Positions 7,477 to 15,526 of a DNA stretch of 41,086 nucleotides are shown piece after piece. Every line of letters begins with the position of its first letter. Positions within the stretch are counted from its first letter, which is position 1. The stretch is from assembly GCA_045643465.1 (NCBI GenBank), contig JAZUKV010000014.1:1-41086 (forward strand). The letters are read 5' to 3'. The stretch comes from CAG-492 sp045643465. GTDB taxonomy: Bacteria; Bacillota; Clostridia; TANB77; CAG-508. The notes beneath the pieces are model-generated. The model saw only the letters and a program-made list of their open reading frames with translations. It was not told the DNA's origin and ran no database searches. The translations under genes and the position numbers were made by a program.

Positions 7477-7731
7477 ATGGATCTTATTTTAATTCTCATA
7501 TTAGGAATAGTCTATATTGCTTGTTTTATTGGTATTGGTTTTTTATGTTTAGTTTTAGCTGTTGCAGCTTTTGCAATAGTTATATTTACATCAATAATTG
7601 AACATATATTAAATCGGAAAACAAGCAATAATCATCAAAAAGAAAACAATGAAAGTACGGATTGCACTGATCCTGAAACTGAAGACTTATTGCCAAATGT
7701 AGAAATAATCGAAACAATAAAAAAGGAGTAA
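7477..7731 (+). CDS. Small single-span membrane protein
   Basis: An 84-aa hypothetical protein. Residues 2-42 are strongly hydrophobic (one long or two short spans), followed by a polar, acidic, probably cytoplasmic tail of about 40 residues containing STDCTDPETEDLLP. GAAAGGA lies upstream of the ATG. It sits about 120 bases after the TetR gene in the same direction and may share its transcript. No family is recognised. Confidence 0.6.
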   Translation: MDLILILILGIVYIACFIGIGFLCLVLAVAAFAIVIFTSIIEHILNRKTSNNHQKENNESTDCTDPETEDLLPNVEIIETIKKE

Positions 7732-7734
7732 AAC

Positions 7735-7887
7735 ATGTTAAATATTTCTAAATATTTGTTAGAAATATTGGGTGGACAAGTACTATGTGCTTGTCCATTT
7801 TATATATTTGCAATAAAAAAAGAGATATTGATTATGCACAATCCAATATTTCTTTTTTTATATGTATTCATTATTTTTCATCTTTAA
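7735..7887 (+). CDS. Possible 50-aa peptide ORF
   Basis: A short frame starts three bases after the stop of the 84-aa gene, with AAAAGGAG correctly spaced before its ATG. It would encode MLNISKYLLEILGGQVLCAC, then a hydrophobic stretch, ending at 7885-7887. Against it, the frame runs through two hairpins that look like terminators and overlaps the end of rho on the other strand. It may be an accident of a terminator following a well-placed ATG. Confidence 0.22.
   Translation: MLNISKYLLEILGGQVLCACPFYIFAIKKEILIMHNPIFLFLYVFIIFHL
7773..7860. terminator. Two hairpins between convergent genes
   Basis: The first hairpin pairs TGGACAAG (7773-7780) with CTTGTCCA (7790-7797) and is followed by a T-rich run, suiting the plus-strand genes. 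The second pairs a 16-base A-rich arm (7815-7830) with 7844-7859 with one mismatch; with A and T runs on either side it can terminate rho on the minus strand as well. Confidence 0.8.
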
Positions 7888-9175
7888 ACATTAATGACAA
7901 TTTTTCTATTAATTCTTCATTATTTTTTGTATTTACTGTTAATTGCATTATTTGATCTGTAAACTCAGCTGTTGAAGAATGTTGCATAGCTCTTCTTAGT
8001 GCATAAATTGTTTTTAATTCTTGTGGTTTTAATAGTAAGTCTTCTCGTCTAGTACCTGATTTATAAATATCTATTGCTGGGAAAATTCTTTTTTCAGCTA
8101 AATCTCTATCTAAATGTACTTCCATGTTACCAGTACCTTTAAATTCTTCAAAAATAACTTCATCCATTCTACTTCCTGTATCTATAAGTGAAGTTGCAAG
8201 AATAGTTAAACTTCCACCATTTTCTATATTTCTAGCAGCTCCAAAGAATTTTTTAGGTTTATGTAATGCTGCAGGATCAAATCCTCCTGATAAAGTTCTT
8301 CCTGAAGAAGGAATTACTAAGTTGTATGCCCTTGCCAATCTTGTAATACTGTCTAATAATATTACAACATCTTTATTTTGCTCAACAAGTCTTTTTCCTC
8401 TTTCTAAAACCATTTCAGCTACTTTTACATGATGTTCTGGTAACTCATCAAAAGTTGAATAAATTACTTCTCCTTTTATAGAGCGTTTCATATCTGTTAC
8501 TTCCTCTGGGCGCTCATCTATTAACAAAACTATTAATTCTACTTCAGGATTATTTTCTGAAATACTATTAGCAATTTTCTTTAGAAGTGTTGTTTTTCCT
8601 ACTTTAGGAGGAGCAACAATCATACCTCTTTGCCCTTTACCAACAGGTGACATCAAATCTATTATTCTCATTGCATATTCTTTAGAGCTTGTTTCTAAAC
8701 TTAATTTTTCAGTTGGATATATTGGAATTAGGTCATCGAATTTAGCTCTTTTAATTGCTTTATCAGGAGATTCACCATTAACTTCACCAACAAATATTAA
8801 AGCAGGGAATCTTTCACCTTCTTTTGGTTGTCTTGCAATTCCTTTTATCTTATCCCCTTTATCTAATCTAAATCTTCTAATTTGAACTGGTGAAATATAA
8901 ACATCTTTCGCTGTTGATAAATAATTTTCACCTCTTAAGAAACCATAACCATCTGGCAATACTTCCAAAATTCCTTCTACAATTTGATCTTCGCTATTTG
9001 TAACTTTATAAGATTCATTAGTTATTTCTGTTGTTTCTTCATTTTTTTCTTGTTCACTATCTAATTGAGATAACGCAGCAATTAGCTCGTCCTTTTTGAT
9101 TTTGGAAACATTTGTCATTCCTTTTTCTTTTGCTAATTGGCGCAATTCTACCAATGTATAATTTTCAAAATTCAT
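7871..9175 (-). CDS. rho: Transcription termination factor Rho
   Basis: A 434-aa hexameric RNA helicase that ends transcription at Rho-dependent sites. The N-terminal Rho_N (SAP-like) helices are at residues 1-36 (TLVELRQLAKEKGM), followed by an acidic linker. The cold-shock-like RNA-binding domain lies at about 55-135 (EVLPDGYGFLRGE). The ATPase core has Walker A PPKVGKTTLLKKI near 188 and Walker B VILLDSITRLARAYN near 275. Length and motif order are normal for a full Rho. AGGAGG precedes the ATG. It follows the divIC-type gene in the same direction with about 110 bases between them. Confidence 0.97.
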   Translation of the reverse strand: MNFENYTLVELRQLAKEKGMTNVSKIKKDELIAALSQLDSEQEKNEETTEITNESYKVTNSEDQIVEGILEVLPDGYGFLRGENYLSTAKDVYISPVQIRRFRLDKGDKIKGIARQPKEGERFPALIFVGEVNGESPDKAIKRAKFDDLIPIYPTEKLSLETSSKEYAMRIIDLMSPVGKGQRGMIVAPPKVGKTTLLKKIANSISENNPEVELIVLLIDERPEEVTDMKRSIKGEVIYSTFDELPEHHVKVAEMVLERGKRLVEQNKDVVILLDSITRLARAYNLVIPSSGRTLSGGFDPAALHKPKKFFGAARNIENGGSLTILATSLIDTGSRMDEVIFEEFKGTGNMEVHLDRDLAEKRIFPAIDIYKSGTRREDLLLKPQELKTIYALRRAMQHSSTAEFTDQIMQLTVNTKNNEELIEKLSLMFKDEK

Positions 9176-9256
9176 AAATTTCCTCCTATATAATATTAAT
9201 TTTAAATTTTAATTGGGATTTTAATAGAAATAAATTTTCTTAGAATTAACTTATTT

Positions 9257-9291
9257 AACTAGAGATGAATAAAAAAATATCATCTCTAGTT
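9257..9291 (-). terminator. Hairpin at the end of the divIC-type gene
   Basis: AACTAGAGATGA (9257-9268) pairs perfectly with TCATCTCTAGTT (9280-9291), and the stop codon of the upstream gene lies inside the stem. The T run is in the loop rather than after the stem, so termination may be partial; an mRNA-stabilising role is also possible. Confidence 0.5.
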
Positions 9292-9558
9292 GTTTATATC
9301 AATATATGCTCTTTCATTTGGTAAATACATACCTAATTTTTCTCTAGCTACTTGTTCAATATATTCTGTTGAATTAATATTGCTTTTAATATCTTGAAGA
9401 TTTGAATTTTCTTCGTTTGCTTTTTCTATTTCGCCTTCATAAACAGCTGCTTCTTTATTATAAGAATTAATAACTTCTTGTTGTGATATACAAACAATTA
9501 CAAAATATATTAAAACTGCAATAATAATAAATCTACCTATTTTTAATTTTTTTTTCAT
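9286..9558 (-). CDS. DivIC/FtsB-family cell division protein
   Basis: A 90-aa bitopic membrane protein of the septum formation initiator family. It has a short basic N terminus, one membrane span at about residues 9-26, then a coiled coil (AAVYEGEIEKANEENSNLQD region, 38-60) and the conserved C-terminal YIEQVAREKLGMYLPNE. It is expected to join the FtsL/DivIB complex at the division site. Its place directly after yabP and yabQ matches the gene order in many Firmicutes, where divIC follows these sporulation genes. Confidence 0.88.
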   Translation of the reverse strand: MKKKLKIGRFIIIAVLIYFVIVCISQQEVINSYNKEAAVYEGEIEKANEENSNLQDIKSNINSTEYIEQVAREKLGMYLPNERAYIDINN

Positions 9559-9641
9559 ATGTTATCTCCAATACTAAATATTATTATTCCCTTTAATATT
9601 ATACCACATCATAAAGGATTTTCCAGTACTTTTTGTAAAAA

Positions 9642-10091
9642 TCATACATTTTTTATGTTTTTTTCCTTTTTTATGTTTTTTTCCTTTTTTTGAAATATGC
9701 TTATAATTCTTTTTAAAATTTTATTACTTATAATATATAATTTCTTAAATGGCCATAATATAATTTTTAAAACTTTAATAATATATTTTATAATCTTTAC
9801 TGAAATATTTCTAATTAATTTACTAAAAAAATAAAAATATATTATTATACCTATTATAAATCCTAGTATCATATATGATCGTATTTCACCATCAGTAAAA
9901 TTCATAATTATAATTATAAGAATAAGTCCAGAAATTGCCCAAAATAAACTATCTTGTATATATGTAATTATGTTATTAGTTTTAATTATTTTACGTTGAA
10001 TTCTAAAAAAATCAAATAAAAAGCCAATTGCAAGTCCTGTTATTAGAAATACAACTAATGTTTTAAATTGAAATAAAATTACCTGATTCAC
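9642..10091 (-). CDS. yabQ: Spore cortex biosynthesis protein YabQ
   Basis: A 149-aa membrane protein with hydrophobic segments at about residues 8-28, 45-64 and 72-92 and a basic C-terminal tail, as in the YabQ family, needed for spore cortex formation in Bacillus subtilis. The FLFDFFRIQRK section after the first span is typical. The extreme C terminus contains a duplicated KKEKNI unit made by a short tandem DNA repeat (9650-9690). It follows yabP with a 15-base gap and precedes the divIC-type gene. Expression would be expected in the mother cell, but no sigma-E promoter was identified with confidence. Confidence 0.86.
   Translation of the reverse strand: MNQVILFQFKTLVVFLITGLAIGFLFDFFRIQRKIIKTNNIITYIQDSLFWAISGLILIIIIMNFTDGEIRSYMILGFIIGIIIYFYFFSKLIRNISVKIIKYIIKVLKIILWPFKKLYIISNKILKRIISIFQKKEKNIKKEKNIKNV
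9650..9690. repeat. Short tandem repeat at the yabQ 3' end
   Basis: A unit of about 18 bases (TTTATG followed by T7 CCTTT) occurs twice in tandem and produces the repeated KKEKNI at the end of YabQ. Such T-rich tandem repeats change length easily. Confidence 0.6.
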
Positions 10092-10106
10092 TATTTTAAG
10101 CCTTTC

Positions 10107-10409
10107 TTACTTAAAGATTTTTCCTAAAAATCCACTTTCTTTCTTCTCTACGTCCTTATCACTGTATGATAAACTATTAATTTTACCATCTACAGTAACT
10201 TCTTCTGATTCTATACTTAATTTGCTAATTCTTAAGTCTTCACCTTTTACTGTTAGTAATCCTAGATGTGTTTGAACTATAACAATTTGATCATCAAAGC
10301 TTAATACATCTAGAGCTCCAGATATATTCAATTTTTCTCTACTTTCCAAAATTAAATTCTGAATGATATTTGATTTTTGAACATTAATTTTTCTTTCTTC
10401 TATATTCAT
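10107..10409 (-). CDS. yabP: Sporulation protein YabP
   Basis: A 100-aa soluble protein of the YabP/YqfC sporulation family. Recognisable features are NISGALDVLSFDDQIVIV and TVKGEDLRISKLSIESEE (residues 29-73), a beta-rich domain giving this family its name. It heads the yabP-yabQ-divIC-type run seen across spore formers. YabP is a coat- or cortex-associated factor in Bacillus. GAAGGTGG precedes the ATG. Confidence 0.88.
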   Translation of the reverse strand: MNIEERKINVQKSNIIQNLILESREKLNISGALDVLSFDDQIVIVQTHLGLLTVKGEDLRISKLSIESEEVTVDGKINSLSYSDKDVEKKESGFLGKIFK

Positions 10410-10466
10410 AGCTTTTCCACCTTCCTTTTTTATAATATATTCTCATGGATAATATTTATAACTAAT

Positions 10467-10495
10467 AAGAGGTTAAATTTCAAATTTAACCTCTT
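10467..10495 (-). terminator. Terminator of aspartate kinase gene
   Basis: Perfect 14-base arms (10467-10480 and 10482-10495, effectively an 11-bp stem with a 7-base loop) begin five bases after the aspartate kinase stop. The following U tract is short, so strength is uncertain. Confidence 0.7.
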
Positions 10496-10499
10496 GCCC

Positions 10500-11663
10500 T
10501 TATAATAAATTATTGTGTAGCTCCTGCAATAATGTATTTTCTATTACATCTTGAAATGTAAGACGAATCTTACCATTATTTATATCAATATTTTTTATAT
10601 TAATACCTACACTTTTATCTAATATTTCAGTAATTGTATCCAAATATTTAGAATTACTAGCTATCCCATATCCAACAATAGCTATTCTAGATAGTCTATG
10701 AATTGTATATTCTTTATTGTGTAGATTCTGCTTTAATATTGATTCAATTTTATTTAGTTGATTCTTTTTAAATAAAGCTTTTATTTCCTGCTTGTTTTTC
10801 ATAAATTCTTTAGGTATACAGTCATTTTTTAAAAATAATTCATATATTTGTAAATACTCTTCTTCATTTAGTTTAAATGAAACTTCTAATAAATCATCAT
10901 CTTTCACTAGACTTTTTATTTTTTGTTGCTCTATTTTGTCATTTACAATTGTACCTTCATCATTTTTAAAAGTCGATTTTGCTATAATAGGTATATTAAA
11001 TTTTTTCCCTAATTCAACACATCTATTGTGTAGAACTTTAGCTCCTTCATTAGATATATCTAACATTTCTTCATACGAAATTTCTTTCAATTTTTTTGCT
11101 TGTTCTATTTTTTTTGGATCAGATGTAAAAACACCTTCAACGTCTGAATAAATATAGCATGACTTTGCTTGCAATGCTACTGCTAATGCTACTGCTGTAG
11201 TATCTGAACCTCCTCTACCTAATGTTGTTATATCTAACTTTTCATTTATACCTTGAAAACCAGCCACTATAACAATTTTTCCATTTTTTAACTCCTTATT
11301 TATTCTTTCCGGATTTATATACTCAATTATTGCATTTTGATTGACGTTATTTGTATGAATTCCAGCTTGCCAACCGGTTAAAGATATAGCCTTATATCCT
11401 AATTCATTTAGTACTATACTCAGTTTGGACATTGTAGCCATCTCTCCTATAGATATTAATGTATCTAGCTCCCTCTCAGAAGGATTTTTTGAAAGTTCAT
11501 AAGCTTCATTTAATAATGAATCAGTTTTCTTTCCTTGTGCTGAAACTACAACTACAATATCAAAACCTTCATCATAAAGAGTTGTTATTTTATTAGCTAC
11601 AATATTTAGCTTATCATTATCAGCAACTGAAGTGCCTCCAAATTTTAAAACTATAGTATTCAT
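10500..11663 (-). CDS. lysC: Aspartate kinase
   Basis: A 387-aa enzyme phosphorylating aspartate, the first step toward lysine, threonine, methionine and dipicolinate. KFGGTSVADNDKL is at residues 7-19, the SAQGK nucleotide region near 43, and GRGGSDTTAVALA near 150. Two ACT-type regulatory modules follow (about 255-387), consistent with feedback control by lysine or another end product. A single short leader without a recognisable lysine riboswitch lies upstream. The later enzymes (asd, dapA, dapB) are about 20 kb away. The lysC symbol is by family; the effector amino acid is not decided by the sequence. Confidence 0.92.
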   Translation of the reverse strand: MNTIVLKFGGTSVADNDKLNIVANKITTLYDEGFDIVVVVSAQGKKTDSLLNEAYELSKNPSERELDTLISIGEMATMSKLSIVLNELGYKAISLTGWQAGIHTNNVNQNAIIEYINPERINKELKNGKIVIVAGFQGINEKLDITTLGRGGSDTTAVALAVALQAKSCYIYSDVEGVFTSDPKKIEQAKKLKEISYEEMLDISNEGAKVLHNRCVELGKKFNIPIIAKSTFKNDEGTIVNDKIEQQKIKSLVKDDDLLEVSFKLNEEEYLQIYELFLKNDCIPKEFMKNKQEIKALFKKNQLNKIESILKQNLHNKEYTIHRLSRIAIVGYGIASNSKYLDTITEILDKSVGINIKNIDINNGKIRLTFQDVIENTLLQELHNNLL

Positions 11664-11681
11664 TATTTTATCCTCAATAAA

Positions 11682-11710
11682 AAAATTTAGTCTACTATTA
11701 ATAGTAGACT
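11682..11710 (-). terminator. Terminator after the 212-aa membrane gene
   Basis: A perfect 22-base palindrome (11689-11710) beginning AGTCTACTATT is followed on the minus strand by AAATTTTTTTA. It separates the 212-aa membrane protein gene from lysC. Confidence 0.85.
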
Positions 11711-11723
11711 ATACTATATTATA

Positions 11724-12362
11724 TTAAAAATTAAAATTTATGCTACCTGCTTTATATAGATAATAAAAAATTAATACACCTATTATTACAGTAATAGCAT
11801 TTTCTAAAAATCGTTTCCAAAATTTTTTCTTTTGATATTTTACAAATTTCTCTTCTATTTTTTCTTCAACTATGATATTTTCCATAAACTGTTCTAGCTC
11901 TTCTGAATTTGTACATAATAATGGATATTCAAATTCTCTTAAAAAAGAAAAATTATCTTCACATCTAATTATTAATTTATATATATTTCTAGGAATAAAT
12001 AATATCCATCCTTTTGATTTTACCATGTATATACTTTTAATGCATTCATATGGTAATTTTGTTTTTTGAAAATTTTGAGATATGTTTAACGTTTGGGTAT
12101 CACATTTTATAGTATATTTATTTCCATATATAAATAAAACAAATAATGCTAATACTAAGCCCATTGAAACAAGAAAATATTTTAAATTGAAATTTATTAA
12201 AAGTAATCCTATAATAACTACAAAAATAATTAAAACTACTAACCAATTGTCTTTTAACTTTTCTATTGGATTAGATTTTAGCTCTAGTGTTTTATCTTTT
12301 ATTTCTTTTATTTGTGCATATACATAATTTTGCTTTTTTAAATATAAATCTTTTATTTCCAT
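11724..12362 (-). CDS. Hypothetical membrane protein, 212 aa
   Basis: Not recognised. The N terminus (1-38) is charged and helical. Two adjacent hydrophobic spans follow at about 41-58 and 62-82, then a soluble domain of about 100 residues (85-185) with beta-strand character (KYTIKCDTQTLNISQNFQKT) that resembles a PH-like domain of membrane proteins, and a last span near 188-203. AAGGAG precedes the ATG. It is encoded immediately after prfB with a 19-base gap, so it is probably co-transcribed with it. The PH-like idea rests only on the pattern of strands. Confidence 0.6.
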   Translation of the reverse strand: MEIKDLYLKKQNYVYAQIKEIKDKTLELKSNPIEKLKDNWLVVLIIFVVIIGLLLINFNLKYFLVSMGLVLALFVLFIYGNKYTIKCDTQTLNISQNFQKTKLPYECIKSIYMVKSKGWILFIPRNIYKLIIRCEDNFSFLREFEYPLLCTNSEELEQFMENIIVEEKIEEKFVKYQKKKFWKRFLENAITVIIGVLIFYYLYKAGSINFNF

Positions 12363-12381
12363 TTTATTTCTCCTTCATTTG

Positions 12382-13483
12382 TTAAATAATTGATTTTAGA
12401 TATTCAATCATAAAATCATTTAAATCACCGTCCATTACATTCTGTACATTTCCTACTTCATAATTTGTTCTATGATCCTTTACTAATGTATATGGGCAAA
12501 ATACATATGATCGTATCTGACTTCCCCATGCAATGTCTTTTTGCTCTCCTTTTAAATCTTCAATTTTTTCTTTATGCTCTTGCTCTTTTAATGCTAAAAG
12601 TTTAGATTTTAACATTTTCATCGCAGTTTCCCTATTTTGTATTTGAGATCTTTCTGTCTGGCATGCTACAACAGTATTTGTAGGTATATGTGTTATTCTT
12701 ACAGCTGATGAAGTCTTGTTTATATGTTGACCTCCAGCTCCTGATGCTCTATACGTATCTACTCTTAAATCATCTGGATTGATATCTATTTCTATATCTT
12801 CGGTAATTTCTGGTAATATTTCTACAGATGCAAATGAAGTATGTCTTCTTCCTCCTGCATCAAATGGGGAAATTCTTACTAATCTGTGGACACCTTTTTC
12901 TGATTTCATATAACCATAAGCATAATCACCTGAAATTAAAAATGTTACACTTTTTAAACCAGCTTCATCTCCATCTAAATAATCAAGCTCCTGCACCGTA
13001 TATCCATTTGCATTTGCCCATCTAGTATACATTCTATATAACATTTCAGCCCAATCTTGTGACTCTGTTCCTCCTGCTCCTGGATGTATTGTAACAATTG
13101 CATTATTTAAATCATATTTGTCTGATAATAAAGTTTTTATCTCTAAATTATCAATCTTTTTTGATAACGAAGCGGTATTTTTTAATAATTCGCTGCCTAG
13201 ATCCTCATCTTCTTCCGTTAGTAACAACTCATTCATATCGATTAAACTATCTAATTCCGTTTTTAGTTGGATATAGCTGTCCTTTTTATTTTTCATTATT
13301 TTAATTTCATGTAATACTTTGCTTGTTTCTTTTGTATCATTCCAAAATTCTGCATTTAATGTTTTTTGCTCTAATTCATTTAATTCAGATGTTAGTTTAG
13401 CAATGTCAAAGTGACTCACCTATACTTTCTAATTTAATTTTTAAAGCTTTTAGAGCTCTAGAATTTTCTTCTAATTCTATCAT
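12382..13483 (-). CDS. prfB: Peptide chain release factor 2 (programmed +1 frameshift)
   Basis: RF2 ends translation at UGA and UAA. The true start is the ATG at 13481-13483, opening MIELEENSRALKALKIKLES, then an in-frame TGA inside CTTTGAC (minus strand, 13405-13411), after which the frame shifts by +1 to DIAKLTSELNE. The shift site CTT TGA C is the classical RF2 autoregulatory signal, with an SD-like AGGTGAG just before it. The product is about 366 aa, the normal length. SPF (stop-codon recognition) and GAGGQ (peptidyl-tRNA hydrolysis) are both present. A GTG at 13417-13419 could open the second frame directly but would lose the N-terminal 25 residues. In many Firmicutes prfB follows secA; here they are 8 kb apart. 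Confidence 0.95.
13405..13411 (-). promoter_or_regulatory. RF2 frameshift site
   Basis: CTTTGAC, with the TGA at 13406-13408 in frame with the upstream 25 codons. When RF2 is scarce the ribosome pauses at UGA and slips +1, making more RF2; this mechanism is established for the family. Confidence 0.95.
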
Positions 13484-13605
13484 TTTAGCACTTCCCTTCT
13501 TAACCAAAATAAGTTTAGCATACTGTGATATTTATTTCAATAGATTTAGTATATTGATTTTTATTACAATATAATTATAACATATTCTATTTTGAGGTGT
13601 AAAAT

Positions 13606-13630
13606 AAAAGGCTCAAGATTGAGCCTTTTT
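13606..13630. terminator. Bidirectional-looking terminator
   Basis: AAAAGGCTCAA pairs with TTGAGCCTTTT around a very small loop. On the minus strand it ends the 13631-14059 gene; it overlaps that gene's stop by about one base and is followed by ATTTTA. Confidence 0.85.
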
Positions 13631-14059
13631 CTATTTTTGAATATTTAATTTTTTTGTTACTAATTCATATAACCCATTTGGAATTTTTGAAAGTGATGAT
13701 GTATTAGTAGCTTTATTTTTATAATAACAATATTCTTTTTCTCCTAATTGCATAGAAACTGTAATATCATCATTATATTTAATTTTAATATCATTTATAA
13801 GTTCAAGATCTACCATCTCTTTTGATGATAAAGGTTTTAATTTTGAAATATAATCAGTAAACTCTTTTATCTCCTCTTTTGATGTTATCTCAATTTTGCT
13901 TTTTTCTGAGATTCCATTATTTTCATATATTGTTATTTCAATTTTTTCTGTATCTATATTTGCGGTCTTAGATTTGTGATTGAAAATTAGTACTGCAACA
14001 ATTGCTCCTATTATTAGTATAGCTATTAATATACTTATTAAAATTTTTTTGTTTTTCAT
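13631..14059 (-). CDS. Hypothetical membrane-anchored protein
   Basis: A 142-aa protein beginning MKNKKILISILIAILIIGAI: basic N terminus, one hydrophobic segment (about 5-26), no lipobox cysteine, so a signal anchor. The rest is an extracytoplasmic domain with alternating strands (IEITIYENNGISEKSKIEIT, 42-61) that may be a small beta-rich module. An upstream ATG at 14119 is in frame, but GGAGGGG lies nine bases before the ATG at 14057-14059, so the shorter form is chosen. No family is recognised. It is the first gene of the accessory block between prfB and secA. Confidence 0.6.
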   Translation of the reverse strand: MKNKKILISILIAILIIGAIVAVLIFNHKSKTANIDTEKIEITIYENNGISEKSKIEITSKEEIKEFTDYISKLKPLSSKEMVDLELINDIKIKYNDDITVSMQLGEKEYCYYKNKATNTSSLSKIPNGLYELVTKKLNIQK

Positions 14060-14120
14060 AAAAATCCCCTCCACATAAAACTTTAAAATTATATTATCAC
14101 ATATACATTTTATAGTCAAT

Positions 14121-14524
14121 TTATTGCAAATAATTTAGTGGATTTTTTGCAACATTGTTTTCTCTTACTTCGAAATGTAAATGTGGTTCAGTCGCATTTC
14201 CTGTTGCCCCAACTTCTCCAATTAATTGCCCTTGGGTAACTTTTTGTCCATTTTTAACAGATATTTTATTGCAATGTGCATATAGATAGGTGTTCCTAAG
14301 CTTGCTGTATAATCAATTCCTGTATGTTGTTCTTTAGATGCTATTCCTGTCATAGGATTTATTGTATTTCCAAATCCTTTTACATTTCTTCCAGCAACTG
14401 GCATTAGTAATTTTGCTGAATTTGAAACTTTTGTTTCATTTTTTTCGTTTTCTACAACTTCTTTCATTATATCTATGGAAATTGGATAAATTTTCAATCT
14501 TTCAGTTAATAAACATTTTTCCAT
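14121..14524 (-). pseudogene. Chimeric remnant: GNAT start joined to M23 peptidase fragment
   Basis: The frame opens MEKCLLTERLKIYPISIDIM, the first residues of a GNAT domain, and about 30 codons in switches to LytM/M23 peptidase sequence (KLLMPVAGRNVKGFGN, HTGIDYTASLGTPIY). It then leaves frame; the M23 tail continues in another frame as AHCNKISVKNGQKVTQGQ and PHLHFEVREN up to the stop at 14121-14123. Compared with normal M23 domains, the section between GTPIY and AHC (about 30 residues) is missing, and so is the signal or membrane part. The 88 bases at 14437-14524 match 18107-18194 with three differences. This is a rearranged, non-functional locus. Confidence 0.85.
14437..14524 (-). repeat. 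88-base duplication of a GNAT 5' end
   Basis: It differs from 18107-18194 (inside the APH-GNAT fusion gene) at three of 88 positions. The right edge of the match is exactly the ATG codon of the GNAT domain. Confidence 0.9.
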
Positions 14525-14573
14525 CTTTATAAATTCATCTCGCTTTCATATTTTGGGTTATTATATCATATAA

Positions 14574-14600
14574 AAAGACAAATCTTATCGATTTGTCTTT
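14574..14600 (-). terminator. Hairpin upstream of the chimeric remnant
   Basis: A perfect 11-bp stem (AAAGACAAATC with GATTTGTCTTT) and a TTATC loop. A diverged version lies at 20405-20431 in the same context, between a SEC-C remnant and a GNAT start. It probably once ended a gene with a SEC-C tail. Confidence 0.75.
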
Positions 14601-14628
14601 AATTCTTTTATTATTTGTAATTTTTATT

Positions 14629-14675
14629 TTCCACAACAGTTTTTATATTTCTTACCACTTTCGTGTGAACAAAAT
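14629..14675 (-). pseudogene. SEC-C tail remnant A
   Basis: On the minus strand this reads SHESGKKYKNCCGK and stop, a decayed copy of the zinc-binding SEC-C motif (CPCGSGKKYKNCCGR at the end of SecA). The first two cysteines are lost and the last two kept. No intact gene precedes it. With remnant B at 20458-20506 it marks repeated rearrangement beside secA. Confidence 0.65.
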
Positions 14676-14697
14676 TATAACACTACTTAATTAAAAA

Positions 14698-14728
14698 AGG
14701 TGAATAAGTATTCTTAACTTATTCACCT
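14698..14728 (-). terminator. Terminator of the glycoside operon
   Basis: AGGTGAATAAG (14698-14708) pairs perfectly with 14718-14728 and is followed on the minus strand by TTTTTTAATT. It closes the four-gene operon 17609 to 14747. Confidence 0.9.
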
Positions 14729-14746
14729 GCTTGCTCTTATTTTAAA

Positions 14747-15403
14747 TTATCTTTTTCTTTTTAAAATCGCTTTTAATATTTCTGTAGACATCTTCGACAT
14801 TGTTAGGTTATTTTTATTTACATGAGATAAATTTTCTATCTCTCCTATATTAACCTCTCTTACACTATGTCCATTGTGTATGACATCTAATAAAATTCCA
14901 ATATCAACGCCGTAATCATTTTCAAATGTAAGCTCCAATAATACTGATTTTTTTGATGCAATCATTCCGCTAATAGGCTCTTGGAATTTATACATATCTG
15001 GAAATAACAGATTGAGCATCGGCTTTACAGCTACTTCTGTTACAACACCACCAGCTGTTCTATTAAAAGAAGATTTAACGAAATCAATATCGTTATCTAT
15101 AATAGGAGCACATAATTTCTCAATAATGCAATCTTTAACATAATTTACATCTGCATCTAAAAAAACTATTATATCATTTTTAGCAAATTTAATACCAACT
15201 TCCATAGCATGTCCTTTGCCTTGTTGATAACAATCAACAACAATAGCACCACTTTCAGTTGCAATTTCCCTGGTTCTATCTGTGCTCAAATTATTCACAA
15301 CAATTACTTCTTCAACGTTCTTGCTTTTGCTTGCTAATCTTATTGTTTTTGCTATATTTTTTTCTTCATTAAATGCTGGTATTATTACACTAATTTTCTT
15401 CAT
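14747..15403 (-). CDS. GT-A glycosyltransferase resembling glucosyl-3-phosphoglycerate synthase
   Basis: A 218-aa nucleotide-sugar transferase. It opens VIIPAFNEEKNI (residues 6-17), has the metal-binding DAD at 83-85 (FLDADV), GGVVTEVAVKPMLNLLFP at 118-135, PISGMIAS at 143-150 and YGVDIGILLD at 164-173. As I recall it, glucosyl-3-phosphoglycerate synthase (GpgS, GT81) has the same ordered set GGRVTELVARPLL, PLSGEYA and YGVEIGLLID, so this is closer to GpgS than to generic GT2 enzymes, though it is about 100 residues shorter. Predicted reaction: transfer of glucose or another hexose from a nucleotide sugar to 3-phosphoglycerate or a related phosphorylated acceptor. It is the last gene of an operon with a histidine phosphatase, a GT4 and an acetyltransferase. 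Confidence 0.78.
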   Translation of the reverse strand: MKKISVIIPAFNEEKNIAKTIRLASKSKNVEEVIVVNNLSTDRTREIATESGAIVVDCYQQGKGHAMEVGIKFAKNDIIVFLDADVNYVKDCIIEKLCAPIIDNDIDFVKSSFNRTAGGVVTEVAVKPMLNLLFPDMYKFQEPISGMIASKKSVLLELTFENDYGVDIGILLDVIHNGHSVREVNIGEIENLSHVNKNNLTMSKMSTEILKAILKRKR

Positions 15404-15526
15404 ACACTTCCCCTTATGTTTATTTTACATAATATTTTCACTGTAATTTTGATTATACCACAAAAGAAAAGAAATTACAATATATTTAATTGTACAGATT
15501 TATTTTATTATATATTAAAACATCTT

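Noticed and set aside
7356..7601. Plus-strand frame overlapping the 84-aa membrane gene
   Set aside because: It starts directly at the TetR stop without a ribosome binding site and overlaps a better-supported gene in another frame.
10410..11723. Lysine riboswitch upstream of aspartate kinase
   Set aside because: Only about 60 bases, mostly the preceding gene's terminator, lie upstream; there is no room for or sign of the lysine aptamer.
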